From Aquisalimonas sp. (GTDB lineage: Bacteria; Pseudomonadota; Gammaproteobacteria; Nitrococcales; Aquisalimonadaceae), in the NCBI GenBank assembly GCA_007126095.1, contig SLBZ01000034.1:1-64000 (forward strand): DNA of 64,000 nucleotides, read 5' to 3'. Shown here piece after piece: positions 1 through 8,258 of this stretch. The position numbers were made by a program, and so were the translations under genes. Positions within the stretch are counted from its first letter, which is position 1, and every line of letters begins with the position of its first letter. The notes below the pieces were generated by a model. That model was not told the origin of the DNA. It searched no databases and saw only the letters and a list, made by a program, of their open reading frames with translations.

Positions 1-39
1 AGGCAGGGCGACCAGTCGCAGTCGGCGCAGAATGGCCAT
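1..39 (-). CDS. Start of an exported or membrane protein, cut by the window edge
   Basis: Only the first 13 codons are present. They read MAILRRLRLVALP, a basic then hydrophobic start typical of a signal peptide. The ATG lies at 39 on the minus strand. A GGAGGT ribosome-binding site sits about 6 bases upstream, which is why this start is believed despite the short reading. It is 56 bp downstream of the hydrolase gene on the same strand, so the two could be co-transcribed. Function cannot be told. Confidence 0.5.
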   Translation of the reverse strand, partial: MAILRRLRLVALP

Positions 40-95
40 GGGTATACCTCCAGACGTTCAAGGATCCGGACCAGCCGCCCCGACCGGGGACGGCC

Positions 96-1736
96 TCACT
101 CTCGCTCGTCGAACAGTGCCTTGAGCCGCTCCGAGTCCTCGTCACTCCAGTTGTCGGGCTCGGTCAAAGCGACCCACGCTTCAATGTAGTGGGCTTCGGC
201 GTACTCGTGGCCGTAGCCGGTGGGCGCGCGCCCTGCCGCCATGTCGGCGAGCAGCTGCAGCATGGTCACCACCGGAAACCAGCGCAGATCGTCGGACACG
301 TCCGGCCCCCGCGGCTCGCGCATCCAGTCCGGTTCGCTGTAGAACGACATGGGGTCGAAGAACGTCACCGGGTCGCTGGCGTATTGGAGTATGGCGATGC
401 GGAACTGGCCCCAGTCCGTGTCGAAATCATCGAGCCCGCCGTCCTGATTCATGAAGCGCACCACGGAGCCGTCCCGGAAACGGGGCAGCCAGGCGGGGGA
501 GCCGGCATCGCGGCCCGCCGTTACCGTCCGCCACGTCTCGCTACGGAACGGCGGCCCACTCCACAGGGCGCCATGGAATGGGTCGTCAATGATGTCGTAG
601 ACGTCGAAGGAGCGGTCGGAGTTCAGCGCACCGAGGCTCAGGCCGTGGAGGTAGAGGTCGGGCCGGTCATCCTCCGGGAGGTCGCTCCAGTACCCATAGA
701 CGCGATTGAACAGCGCCCGGGCGGTCTCCTGGCCGTACTCGCCTTCCACCATCAGCGACAACGGGCTGGGGAGATAGGAATACTGTGCAGTCACCGTCGC
801 CACATCGCCGCGGAGGATGTACTCCACCGGGTTCTGCGCCGCATTGTCGACCCAGCCGCGCCCGGTCGGCGTGGCCAGCAGCAGCACCGAGCGTTCAAAG
901 GCGTCGACACGCAGGAGCTCCTGCAGCGCCAGATCAGCGTGCTCCTCCGGGGTATCGGCCGCATTGAGACCCACGTACACCCGGATCGGATCCGGCGCCC
1001 GTTCACCAAGAAAGTCACCGATCTCGTCGCCCGTCGGCCCCGAGGTGACGAAGCGCCGCCCCCGCCCCCCGAGTTCCTCCCAGGTGATCAGGGACTCTGG
1101 CCCGCCGGTGCTGACCGGGTCATCGGGCCGCGCCACGTCATCCTGCATCAACACGTCCAGCTGTTGATAGGAGTTGTCCGCGGCCCGCAACCCCAGGGTG
1201 AAGATCACGCCGTCCACCACCGACCAGAACAACGCCAGTGCGGCAAACACGCCAACCACGTGAGACACACGCCGGGGCACGTAGCGCTCGAGGCGCCGGG
1301 ACAGGATCTGGAACGTCCACAGAAACAGCCGGGCCAGCAGCACCAGCACGACGAACACCAGCATGGCAATAGCGGCAACGGTAAGCGGCTGCACACCACC
1401 GGCAGGCTCCGTTTCCATGAGTGCGCGCACGGTGTTTTGCCACTCGGAGGCCTGCCACAGAAAGCCGATGGCGAAGAGCATGCAGACCACCGCGGCGCCG
1501 ATCCGCGCCAGGCGATCGAGGCGAACGCTGGGGACCGGCAGTTCCAGATAGTTCCACAGCCAGCGGGCCATGACACCCAGGGTGTAGCCGGCAGTGAACG
1601 ACACGCCGGAGATCACGCCCTGAATGACGGAGGGCCGCGGAATGAGGCTGGGGGTGAGCGAGAAAGCGAAGAACAGCGTTCCGAGTAGCAGTCCTGTCGT
1701 GCAGAACTGGCGCAACCACCGCCAAACCCACTGCAT
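96..1736 (-). CDS. Membrane-anchored alpha/beta hydrolase (Abhydrolase_9-like)
   Basis: A 546-residue protein with a multi-helix membrane N-terminus (about residues 10-190, several hydrophobic stretches) followed by a soluble domain. The soluble domain carries HGLSLGA, a GxSxG nucleophile elbow, at roughly residue 370. This arrangement, membrane segment then hydrolase, matches the Abhydrolase_9_N/Abhydrolase_9 pair of uncharacterised bacterial proteins. The ATG at 1736 is chosen because GGGAG lies 9 bases upstream; a TTG three codons earlier has no spaced site. The substrate is unknown. The GGDEF/EAL gene ends about 40 bp upstream on the same strand. Confidence 0.75.
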   Translation of the reverse strand: MQWVWRWLRQFCTTGLLLGTLFFAFSLTPSLIPRPSVIQGVISGVSFTAGYTLGVMARWLWNYLELPVPSVRLDRLARIGAAVVCMLFAIGFLWQASEWQNTVRALMETEPAGGVQPLTVAAIAMLVFVVLVLLARLFLWTFQILSRRLERYVPRRVSHVVGVFAALALFWSVVDGVIFTLGLRAADNSYQQLDVLMQDDVARPDDPVSTGGPESLITWEELGGRGRRFVTSGPTGDEIGDFLGERAPDPIRVYVGLNAADTPEEHADLALQELLRVDAFERSVLLLATPTGRGWVDNAAQNPVEYILRGDVATVTAQYSYLPSPLSLMVEGEYGQETARALFNRVYGYWSDLPEDDRPDLYLHGLSLGALNSDRSFDVYDIIDDPFHGALWSGPPFRSETWRTVTAGRDAGSPAWLPRFRDGSVVRFMNQDGGLDDFDTDWGQFRIAILQYASDPVTFFDPMSFYSEPDWMREPRGPDVSDDLRWFPVVTMLQLLADMAAGRAPTGYGHEYAEAHYIEAWVALTEPDNWSDEDSERLKALFDERE

Positions 1737-1775
1737 GCCGTGCAACTCCCGTTGAACCGAACGGGCCCGAGTCTA

Positions 1776-4700
1776 CTAGGATTCGCCTCGATCGTCCCAG
1801 GTGCCCGAACGCGCGGCAGTGTCCGCCGACAGGCTCGGGTGGTCCGCCACCGGGGAATCCAGGTGATAGCCCTGCACGAGATCCACGCCGATGGAGCGCA
1901 ACATCTGCAGGGTGTCCTCGTTCTCCACGAACTCGGCCACCGTCCGTTTTCCCAGCCCCTGGGACACATCGATCATGGCACGCACGAACGCCTGATTGTC
2001 CGGATTGTTGGGCAGATCCTGCACGAACATGCCGTCGATCTTGAGCACACGAACCGCCAAATACTTGAGGTAGGCGAACGTGGAGAAACCCGACCCGAAG
2101 TCATCAAGGCACACGGCGCAGCCGGTCTGGTGCATCTGCTCGATGAAACGCTGGGCATTCTGCATCTCCGCGACCGCCGCCGTTTCCGTGATCTCGATGA
2201 TGAGCCGCCCGGGGTCGACGCCGTGCTGCTCGAGCGACTCCCTGATGAAGTGCGGCAGGCCGGGTTCGTCGATGCTTCGCCCGGAGACGTTCACCGCCAA
2301 CGCTGGCACCGAGGGGTGCCGCTGCAGCGTTTCGATCCCGCAACGCAGCACCCAGCGATCAATCTCCATGATCTGACCGGTTTTCTCGGCTAGCGGAATG
2401 AACTGCCCCGGCATCAGCAGATCCCCGTGCGGGGATTCGTTCTGCATTCGCACCAGCGCTTCCAGGTGGCTCAGGGTCCGGTCTGCGGCATGATAGACCC
2501 CCTGGAAGTGCAGCTCGAATCGCCCGTGGTCCAGCGCCTGAGCGATTCGCTGGCTCCACGACATGCGCTCCAGCATGGCCTCGGTATCACTGCGCTCCGG
2601 GTCGTAGACCGCCCAGGTGTTCTTGCCCTGATTCTTGGCCTGGTACATGGCAGCGTCCGCGTGCGCCACCAGATCGTCGGCCTCGGTGCCATGGGCCGGA
2701 AAGAGCGCAATGCCCAAGCTGGCCGTCAGCCGCAGGTTACTGCCCCGAAAACGCAGCGGGATGGCGGTAATGGCATGCAGGATCCGCTTTGCCAGATGGG
2801 TTGGTTCATCGTCGCTTGAGATCTCGGCGAGAATGGCGAACTCGTCGCCACCGAGCCGCGCAAACACCTCGCCACCGCGCACCAGACTGGACACCTCCCC
2901 CGCCGCACGCACCAGCACGGTGTCGCCGGCGCGGTGGCCGAAGTTGTCATTGATGTGCTTGAAGTCATCCAGGTCGAAGTACATCAGTGCGAACCTGGAT
3001 TCGAGGCGCCGCGCCGTCTTCAGCATGCGATCCAGATGTTCCTGGAAGCGGTGGCGATTGTGGAGTCCGGTGAGCGGGTCGTGCTCTGCCAGGTAAACGA
3101 GCTGCTGGGCGGTCTGGCGCTCGTGCGTCACGTCTTCGTAGATCCACAGCCGCCCGATCAGCCGACCTTCTGTATCCGACACCGGATAAGAGACCTGGGT
3201 GAGAATCCGGCCGTCGTAGAGATCCAGCTCGAAGCGCTCGCTGATTTCGTGGGTGTCCAGCACCTGCAGCACGTGCTTGGAGGCGTGGTCGGGCCGTGAG
3301 AATCGGTGCGTGGAGTGCTCCAGCACCTCCGTGGTGGGCCGCCCGACGAGATTCAGCTCCACATCGATGGACCAGATCCGCTTGAACGCGGGATTCACGT
3401 ACTCCACCAGCCCTGTCCGGTCCTCGAACAGAATGCCGATACTCATCCCCGATAGCAGGGCAGCCATCCGCCCCTGCTCCCGCTGCGCGACCTGCCGCAG
3501 CTGCGTCTGTTGCCGCTCGGACTGTCGCAGCTCCTCCATCATCCGGTGCTGCCCGGTCACGTCCTGCACGGTGCCGGAGAAGCGGTCGGGCAACCCGGAT
3601 CCATTGCTCATCAAGCGGTAGGTCGGCGCCAGATAACGCACCGGGCCCACCTCGGGGCTGGTTCGGAACACCTCGCCGACGGGGTATCCGTCCGCCGGCA
3701 TGGAGGTCCAGACGTGGCGCACGGCGTCGCGGTCCTCATGATGGACATGCTCGAGGAATCGCTCCAGCGAGGGAACGCGCGCATGCTCTTCAAACCCCAT
3801 GAGACGGTACATCTCCTGCGACCAGTAGGTGCCGCCGGTGCGCAGATCCACCTCCCAGTGACCGAGGCGCGCGTGCTGTTCCGCCTGCTCGAGGCGATCG
3901 TTGGCCTCCTTGAGGATGCGCTCCGCCTCCAGGCGCTCGGAGATGTCGTGGGCGATGGCGACGAAACGGGCGTCGCCATCGCCGGGGGCGACACACTGCA
4001 GAAACACCTCCACCGGCACCCGGCCACCATCACGGGTCAGGTGCTCCGTCTCGAACCGGATCACCTCTTTGTCTCCCGACAGCAGGGGCTCAACCAGCTC
4101 GCTGAGGTAGCGGGACTCCGGATAGTGCATGGTCAGTTCATAAGGGTGCCGGGCCAGCAATTCGTCACGGGAATACCCGGTCTGCCGCTGCGCTCCCTCG
4201 TTCACGTAGGTAAACCGCAACGACTCGGCCTCGAAGATGAAAACGGCGTCCAGCGTCCGGTCCAGCGTCGCCCGGAACCGCTCAAGCCGCGTCCGGGCCA
4301 CGCGCAGGGGCGTCACGTCGATGGTATGGCCTTCCAGGAAACGCAGCTCTCCCTTGTCGTCGAAAACACCCCGACCGCGGTCGTAGAACCAGCGGCCTTT
4401 GCCGGCTCCCAGCACGCAACGGTATTCAACGCCAAACTCCCGACGCTCGGCCATCGCCTCCTGGACCGAACGCCACACCAGGTCCTTGTCATCGGGGTGC
4501 ACCAGATCATCAAGAACGACGTCCTTGCCGTCGAGGAAGTCCGCGGCATCGTAGCCGGTCATCTCCTTGATATTCCCAGCGAGGTAGGAGACAGGCCACT
4601 CCGGTTTGTTATCACAGCGGTAAATGAAACCACTGATGGTGCCAAGCAGACGGTTATGGTCCTCGCTGCTCTCGGCACTGACCCGGCGCACGAGTCCGAC

Positions 4701-5381
4701 CAGAGCGACCGCCATTGTCACCGTCGCCAGGGCACGGCTCAGGCGGATGGGGACACCAGTCTGGGCCAGGAAACCGTCCTGCGTCGGCAACCACTCGGGA
4801 AGACCCGGCACGGGGGTGCTCAGGACCGGGATCATGAGGCCGTAGCCGGCCATGGCCACGGCCGCGAGACGCAGCCACGATCTATGGGGCGTGACGGCGG
4901 CATGGACGGGCCGCACCGCGCTCGCGGCCCAGAGCGCCCAGGCGGCCAACAATGCGGCAGGTAGCCCGAGGCCGATTCTGGACGCGGCGAACAGTGCGTC
5001 GGGAGTCGTACCCGCCATCAGGACCACCGCCAGCACCACCAGCGTCAGCGGCGGGTAAACGGTGGGTGAAGGTAGCCGTACGCGGTTCGGCAGATGATTG
5101 AGCGTACGGCGGCCGAACTCCAGCAGCGCCAGGTACGACGTCGGCAGGACGACGGCATTGACCGCCAGCAGCCAGGCCGCCGGTTCTCGGGCGATCTCCC
5201 ACCCGATGAACACCGCGAGCCCGTGCAACAGCGCGAAGGCCGCCAGCAGCCAAAGGGTCCGCGCCAGGTGGAGTGCGCCTCCACGCCTGGGAAGAATCAA
5301 CGCCACGACGCCAAGGGCGATGAACGCAAGCCCCTGCAACTGGTAGATCAAACCAGTGTGGGTTTCCAGCAACTCAGTCAA
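1776..5381 (-). CDS. Multi-PAS GGDEF/EAL c-di-GMP turnover protein with 7TM sensor
   Basis: A 1201-residue membrane signalling protein. Residues 1-230 hold about seven hydrophobic helices resembling histidine-kinase N-terminal 7TM sensors. Several PAS/PAC modules follow (about 240-740), then GGDEF with intact RLGGDEF near residue 840 (diguanylate cyclase), then EAL from about 974. The EAL domain keeps the catalytic residues (EALVR, NVSGRS, EITETA, DDFGSGF, KIDGMF), so both making and breaking of c-di-GMP are possible. The start is TTG: an in-frame stop lies directly before it, the next Met is far inside the protein, and no clear ribosome site is visible. Nothing adjacent suggests the input signal. 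Confidence 0.88.
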   Translation of the reverse strand: MTELLETHTGLIYQLQGLAFIALGVVALILPRRGGALHLARTLWLLAAFALLHGLAVFIGWEIAREPAAWLLAVNAVVLPTSYLALLEFGRRTLNHLPNRVRLPSPTVYPPLTLVVLAVVLMAGTTPDALFAASRIGLGLPAALLAAWALWAASAVRPVHAAVTPHRSWLRLAAVAMAGYGLMIPVLSTPVPGLPEWLPTQDGFLAQTGVPIRLSRALATVTMAVALVGLVRRVSAESSEDHNRLLGTISGFIYRCDNKPEWPVSYLAGNIKEMTGYDAADFLDGKDVVLDDLVHPDDKDLVWRSVQEAMAERREFGVEYRCVLGAGKGRWFYDRGRGVFDDKGELRFLEGHTIDVTPLRVARTRLERFRATLDRTLDAVFIFEAESLRFTYVNEGAQRQTGYSRDELLARHPYELTMHYPESRYLSELVEPLLSGDKEVIRFETEHLTRDGGRVPVEVFLQCVAPGDGDARFVAIAHDISERLEAERILKEANDRLEQAEQHARLGHWEVDLRTGGTYWSQEMYRLMGFEEHARVPSLERFLEHVHHEDRDAVRHVWTSMPADGYPVGEVFRTSPEVGPVRYLAPTYRLMSNGSGLPDRFSGTVQDVTGQHRMMEELRQSERQQTQLRQVAQREQGRMAALLSGMSIGILFEDRTGLVEYVNPAFKRIWSIDVELNLVGRPTTEVLEHSTHRFSRPDHASKHVLQVLDTHEISERFELDLYDGRILTQVSYPVSDTEGRLIGRLWIYEDVTHERQTAQQLVYLAEHDPLTGLHNRHRFQEHLDRMLKTARRLESRFALMYFDLDDFKHINDNFGHRAGDTVLVRAAGEVSSLVRGGEVFARLGGDEFAILAEISSDDEPTHLAKRILHAITAIPLRFRGSNLRLTASLGIALFPAHGTEADDLVAHADAAMYQAKNQGKNTWAVYDPERSDTEAMLERMSWSQRIAQALDHGRFELHFQGVYHAADRTLSHLEALVRMQNESPHGDLLMPGQFIPLAEKTGQIMEIDRWVLRCGIETLQRHPSVPALAVNVSGRSIDEPGLPHFIRESLEQHGVDPGRLIIEITETAAVAEMQNAQRFIEQMHQTGCAVCLDDFGSGFSTFAYLKYLAVRVLKIDGMFVQDLPNNPDNQAFVRAMIDVSQGLGKRTVAEFVENEDTLQMLRSIGVDLVQGYHLDSPVADHPSLSADTAARSGTWDDRGES

Positions 5382-5528
5382 TCACGCCACCCAATCACTC
5401 AGTGCCCGATGCGTCTCCGGCGAAGCGCCGAGGACACCGGCTCAGCCGGCCGGCTTGTTTTCGTTATCCCCTTTGGGTTGCACGAGGATATGGGATCCTT
5501 GGCTCGAGCGCGAATCCGGCGTGCCTGC

Positions 5529-6278
5529 TCACAGGCGCAATTCAGCCAGCATGGGCTCCAGGAACACGCCGAGGACAAAGGCCACCACCGCGGCACCACC
5601 GCCCATGAGCAGCGTCTCGACGCCCGCCCTTAAGCGCGGCGTATCAAGCACCCGCCCCTTGACCCAACCGATCGCGAAAAGCGCCACGCCCGCCACCGCG
5701 CCACTCGCGAGAAAATACGCCTGCCCCTGCATCAGCGGTATCAGAAACGGCAGCAACGGAGCGGCACCCACGAGCAGGAACATGGCAAAGGTGGCGGCTC
5801 CGGCCTTCAACGGTGACGGGCCCTGCAGAGCCATGCCGTGCTCTTCCTGAATCATGGTGTCGATCCAGAGGCGATCATCCGCCGTCAAGGTCTCCACGAT
5901 CCGCTCAAGGGTGTCTCCGTCGAACCCCTTGCTTCGAAATATCTGCCGGATCTCCTCCCGCTCTCCCCGGGGATCGAGCCGTATGTGCCGATCTTCCTGT
6001 TCCCGCAGTCGCGCCCGCGCATCGTGGTCGCTCTTCACCGCCTGATAGTTGCTCACAGCCATGCTGAAACCATCAGCGACCAGGCTGGAGAGACCGAGCA
6101 CGAAGGCAACCACCCCGGGAAGCCCGGCGCCGGCGACACTCGCGACCACCGCAATGGTGGTCACGCAGCCGTCGATACCGCCGAGAATCGAGTCGCGCAG
6201 GTAGCTCGGCGCAGGCGATACTGCCAGACGACGTCGGATCGCGTCCGGGTCGTGGCTGTGCTCAAGCTCCCTGCTCAT
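5529..6278 (-). CDS. VIT1/CCC1-family transporter (iron/manganese type)
   Basis: A 249-residue membrane protein of the VIT1/CCC1 family, whose members export Fe2+ or Mn2+ from the cytosol. The N-terminal helix pair includes LGGIDGCVTTIAVVASVAGA and a second helix with SSLVADGFSMAVSNY. A charged loop rich in Glu (REEIRQIF, TMIQEEHGMAL) is the usual metal-binding hydrophilic segment, and three more C-terminal helices follow. The gene begins inside the end of the upstream hydrolase gene (17 bp overlap), so the two are probably translated together. The metal cannot be told from sequence. Confidence 0.85.
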   Translation of the reverse strand: MSRELEHSHDPDAIRRRLAVSPAPSYLRDSILGGIDGCVTTIAVVASVAGAGLPGVVAFVLGLSSLVADGFSMAVSNYQAVKSDHDARARLREQEDRHIRLDPRGEREEIRQIFRSKGFDGDTLERIVETLTADDRLWIDTMIQEEHGMALQGPSPLKAGAATFAMFLLVGAAPLLPFLIPLMQGQAYFLASGAVAGVALFAIGWVKGRVLDTPRLRAGVETLLMGGGAAVVAFVLGVFLEPMLAELRL

Positions 6279-7224
6279 GCCTCACCTCTGCCGTCTCGGC
6301 CACATCCCGGTCACGCAAAGGAGGTATGGCCTCCGGCACGTCCAGGGTGACGAAGTGGCTGACGCCGCCAACCACTGCGATGCGCGCGCCACCGGCTTCG
6401 GCACTGCGGCGCATGGCGGCCGGATCCAGAATGCGATCATGCTCCGGCACCAGTACGAGGCGGTCCGGCAGGTGGCGCAGATCGTCGATCGGCCGTTCGC
6501 GCACCCACCTGGCTATATCGGCGAGATTCCGGCGCATGATCACCGCCCGGCGGGGGTTGAACGGCAACGACCGGATCAGGTGCCGTTTCCGGGCGTCAGA
6601 CAGATCCCCCCAAAGCCGTTCGTTGCGCGGATTGACCGGTTGCAGGCGCCACAACGGCAGCAACAGCGGCAGGAGCAGCAGAACGACGCCGGGGAGTTCC
6701 CGGGGCTGGCGCGCCCGGGGCAACACCGGCGCCTCCAGCACGGCTTCCGCACCGGCAAACAGATCCGGCCGGCGCCGCGCCGCCTCCACCAGGACCGCGC
6801 CACCGCGGGAGTGCCCGTGAACCCGCACCAGGGGAGCCCGGGCCAGATGTTCTGCCGCCTGGATCACCACCTCGGCTTCGTAACCGATAGTGCCCAGTGG
6901 CGATTCCGGCGCCCTCGACCACGGCGGCGCTCCACGGTCGGTCGCCGATAGGGCCGGGTGATAATCGCCGTTGCCGACCAGAATCAGCTCCAGTTGCGGA
7001 TCTTTGTAGAGAGCCGTGAAATACGCGGGACTCTCGCAGAATCCGTGCACGGCGATCACGGCCCGGTCAGCGTCCGGCGCGCCGCGTCGATACACTCTCG
7101 CCGCACCGATCGCAAAGCTCTGGCCGTCAAACGGTTCGACCGCGGGTGCGGACCCGGCACGCCGGTCCAGCCAGAACCACAGAGCCACGACCAGCGCAAC
7201 GATGATCAGGAGCACCCAGGTCAT
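6262..7224 (-). CDS. Membrane-anchored serine alpha/beta hydrolase
   Basis: A 320-residue protein with one N-terminal transmembrane anchor (MTWVLLIIVALVVALWFWL) and an alpha/beta hydrolase domain. The nucleophile elbow is GHSRGG, an oxyanion segment reads AVHGFCES, and a late SHFV supplies the probable catalytic His. The ATG at 7224 is preferred over one 63 bases upstream because AGGGAGG stands 6 bases before it. The 3' end overlaps the VIT-family gene by 17 bp. It resembles lysophospholipase-like hydrolases; the substrate is unknown. Confidence 0.78.
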   Translation of the reverse strand: MTWVLLIIVALVVALWFWLDRRAGSAPAVEPFDGQSFAIGAARVYRRGAPDADRAVIAVHGFCESPAYFTALYKDPQLELILVGNGDYHPALSATDRGAPPWSRAPESPLGTIGYEAEVVIQAAEHLARAPLVRVHGHSRGGAVLVEAARRRPDLFAGAEAVLEAPVLPRARQPRELPGVVLLLLPLLLPLWRLQPVNPRNERLWGDLSDARKRHLIRSLPFNPRRAVIMRRNLADIARWVRERPIDDLRHLPDRLVLVPEHDRILDPAAMRRSAEAGGARIAVVGGVSHFVTLDVPEAIPPLRDRDVAETAEVRHEQGA

Positions 7225-7340
7225 CCACAACCTCCCTGCAGGCATGAGCGCGATTGCTGTTCCGGGGATAGTAACCCGACTTACCAACCTTCTCAGAAGT
7301 GTTGTCAGGTATCATGGTGATCCACCCGAACGGAGGACCC

Positions 7341-7706
7341 ATGGCGAAGCTCCTGCTCAACCTGCGCAACGTCCCCGAGGACGAAGCCGACGACGTGCGC
7401 GCCATGCTGCGTGAGCATGCAATGGACTTCTACGAGACACCGCCGAACCGGTGGGGCCTATCCATGGGCGCCATCTGGCTGCGGGATAACGATGATTATC
7501 CGCGCGCCAAGGCATTGCTGGACAACTATCAGCAAGAGCGCGCCCGGCAGGCGCGGGCGGATTACGAACAGCAACGGCGGGAAGGCACCCAGGAGACGTT
7601 CACGACCCTGTTCCTGCGGGACCCGGTCAAGCACGTGCTCTATCTGTGCATCGTGCTTGCGATTCTGTACTTCTCGATCACACCGTTCCTTGGGCTTATC
7701 GGCTGA
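7341..7706 (+). CDS. DUF6164-family protein
   Basis: A 121-residue protein opening MAKLLLNLRNVPEDEADDVR and containing the GAIWLRDNDDYPRAKALLD block typical of the DUF6164 family. One transmembrane helix lies near the C-terminus (VLYLCIVLAILYFSITPFL). The family has no established function; the N-terminal half resembles a ferredoxin-like DUF2007-type fold that senses or binds small ligands, which is inference. The ATG at 7341 follows GGAGG by 5 bases; an upstream in-frame start adds 14 unlikely residues. It is divergent from the hydrolase and convergent with the phasin gene. Confidence 0.75.
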   Translation: MAKLLLNLRNVPEDEADDVRAMLREHAMDFYETPPNRWGLSMGAIWLRDNDDYPRAKALLDNYQQERARQARADYEQQRREGTQETFTTLFLRDPVKHVLYLCIVLAILYFSITPFLGLIG

Positions 7707-7715
7707 GTCGCGGGC

Positions 7716-7751
7716 AAAAAAAACCGCCACCCTCCGGGAGAGGATGGCGGT
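7716..7751 (-). terminator. Intrinsic terminator of the phasin gene
   Basis: Arms ACCGCC..CCTC and GAG..GGCGGT form a hairpin of about 12 bp. On the minus strand it is followed by a run of eight T residues. It lies 20 bp beyond the phasin stop codon and would serve that gene; the convergent DUF6164 gene ends 10 bp away. Confidence 0.9.
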
Positions 7752-7771
7752 CATTGTGGAGCGGAAGCCGG

Positions 7772-8137
7772 TTACTTGGCCTTGCTCACCGCGGCGGACG
7801 CGCTCGTGGCGCTGTCCTGGGCCACCTTCTGCGCCTTCTCCACGAAGGCCTGGTTCAGGGAAACCACCTTTTCGGCGTCACCCTTCACGCGCTCACCCAG
7901 TTCCTGAGCAACCTTCTGCTGGTTCTCGACATAGGCGCGTACGTCGGACGGATCCTTCACGTCCAGCGCCGTGCGGACCTGCTTGAACGCGGTGTCGGCG
8001 TAGGCTTTGGCCGCATCGGACTGCACCTTGGCGATCTGCTCGAAGTGATCCAGAACCAGGCTCGCGTAGGTGCGCACCGGGGCGCCGACCACACTGTCGA
8101 ACTGCTTCTGTACCTGGGCAACAGTTTCATTACTCAT
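7772..8137 (-). CDS. Phasin family protein (PHA granule coat)
   Basis: A 121-residue, almost wholly helical, Ala/Lys/Glu-rich protein with no signal peptide, matching Phasin_2 proteins that coat polyhydroxyalkanoate granules. Conserved-type stretches are VVGAPVRTYASLVLDHFEQI and a long amphipathic helix through QKVAQELGERV to SLNQAFVEKAQKVAQ. The C-terminus is low-complexity Ala/Ser/Lys. It has its own promoter (8189-8217), an AAGGAG ribosome site and a strong terminator, so it is monocistronic and probably highly expressed. A PHA synthase gene lies 11 kb away in this window, supporting the role. Confidence 0.85.
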   Translation of the reverse strand: MSNETVAQVQKQFDSVVGAPVRTYASLVLDHFEQIAKVQSDAAKAYADTAFKQVRTALDVKDPSDVRAYVENQQKVAQELGERVKGDAEKVVSLNQAFVEKAQKVAQDSATSASAAVSKAK

Positions 8138-8188
8138 AGCAACGTCTCCTTTTCATGGGGCAAAGGCAACGTGCCTTTGTTGCGGTGC

Positions 8189-8217
8189 AATATAGCAAAG
8201 CTTATGACGCGCCGCAA
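8189..8217 (-). promoter_or_regulatory. Sigma70-type promoter for the phasin gene
   Basis: On the minus strand TTGCGG and TATATT are separated by exactly 17 bp, upstream of the phasin gene. Between this promoter and the start codon lies a perfect hairpin (CAAAGGCA...TGCCTTTG, 8161-8179) that would sit in the 5' leader, just before the ribosome site. The hairpin could affect translation or mRNA stability. Confidence 0.65.
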
Positions 8218-8258
8218 CATTTCTCCGGTATATTTTCTCGCTGGCCGAACCCGGGTCC

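Noticed and set aside
189..1688. Long plus-strand open frame opposite the membrane hydrolase
   Set aside because: Antisense shadow: Arg/His/Gln-rich translation without domains; the minus-strand frame has a GxSxG domain, membrane helices and a ribosome site.
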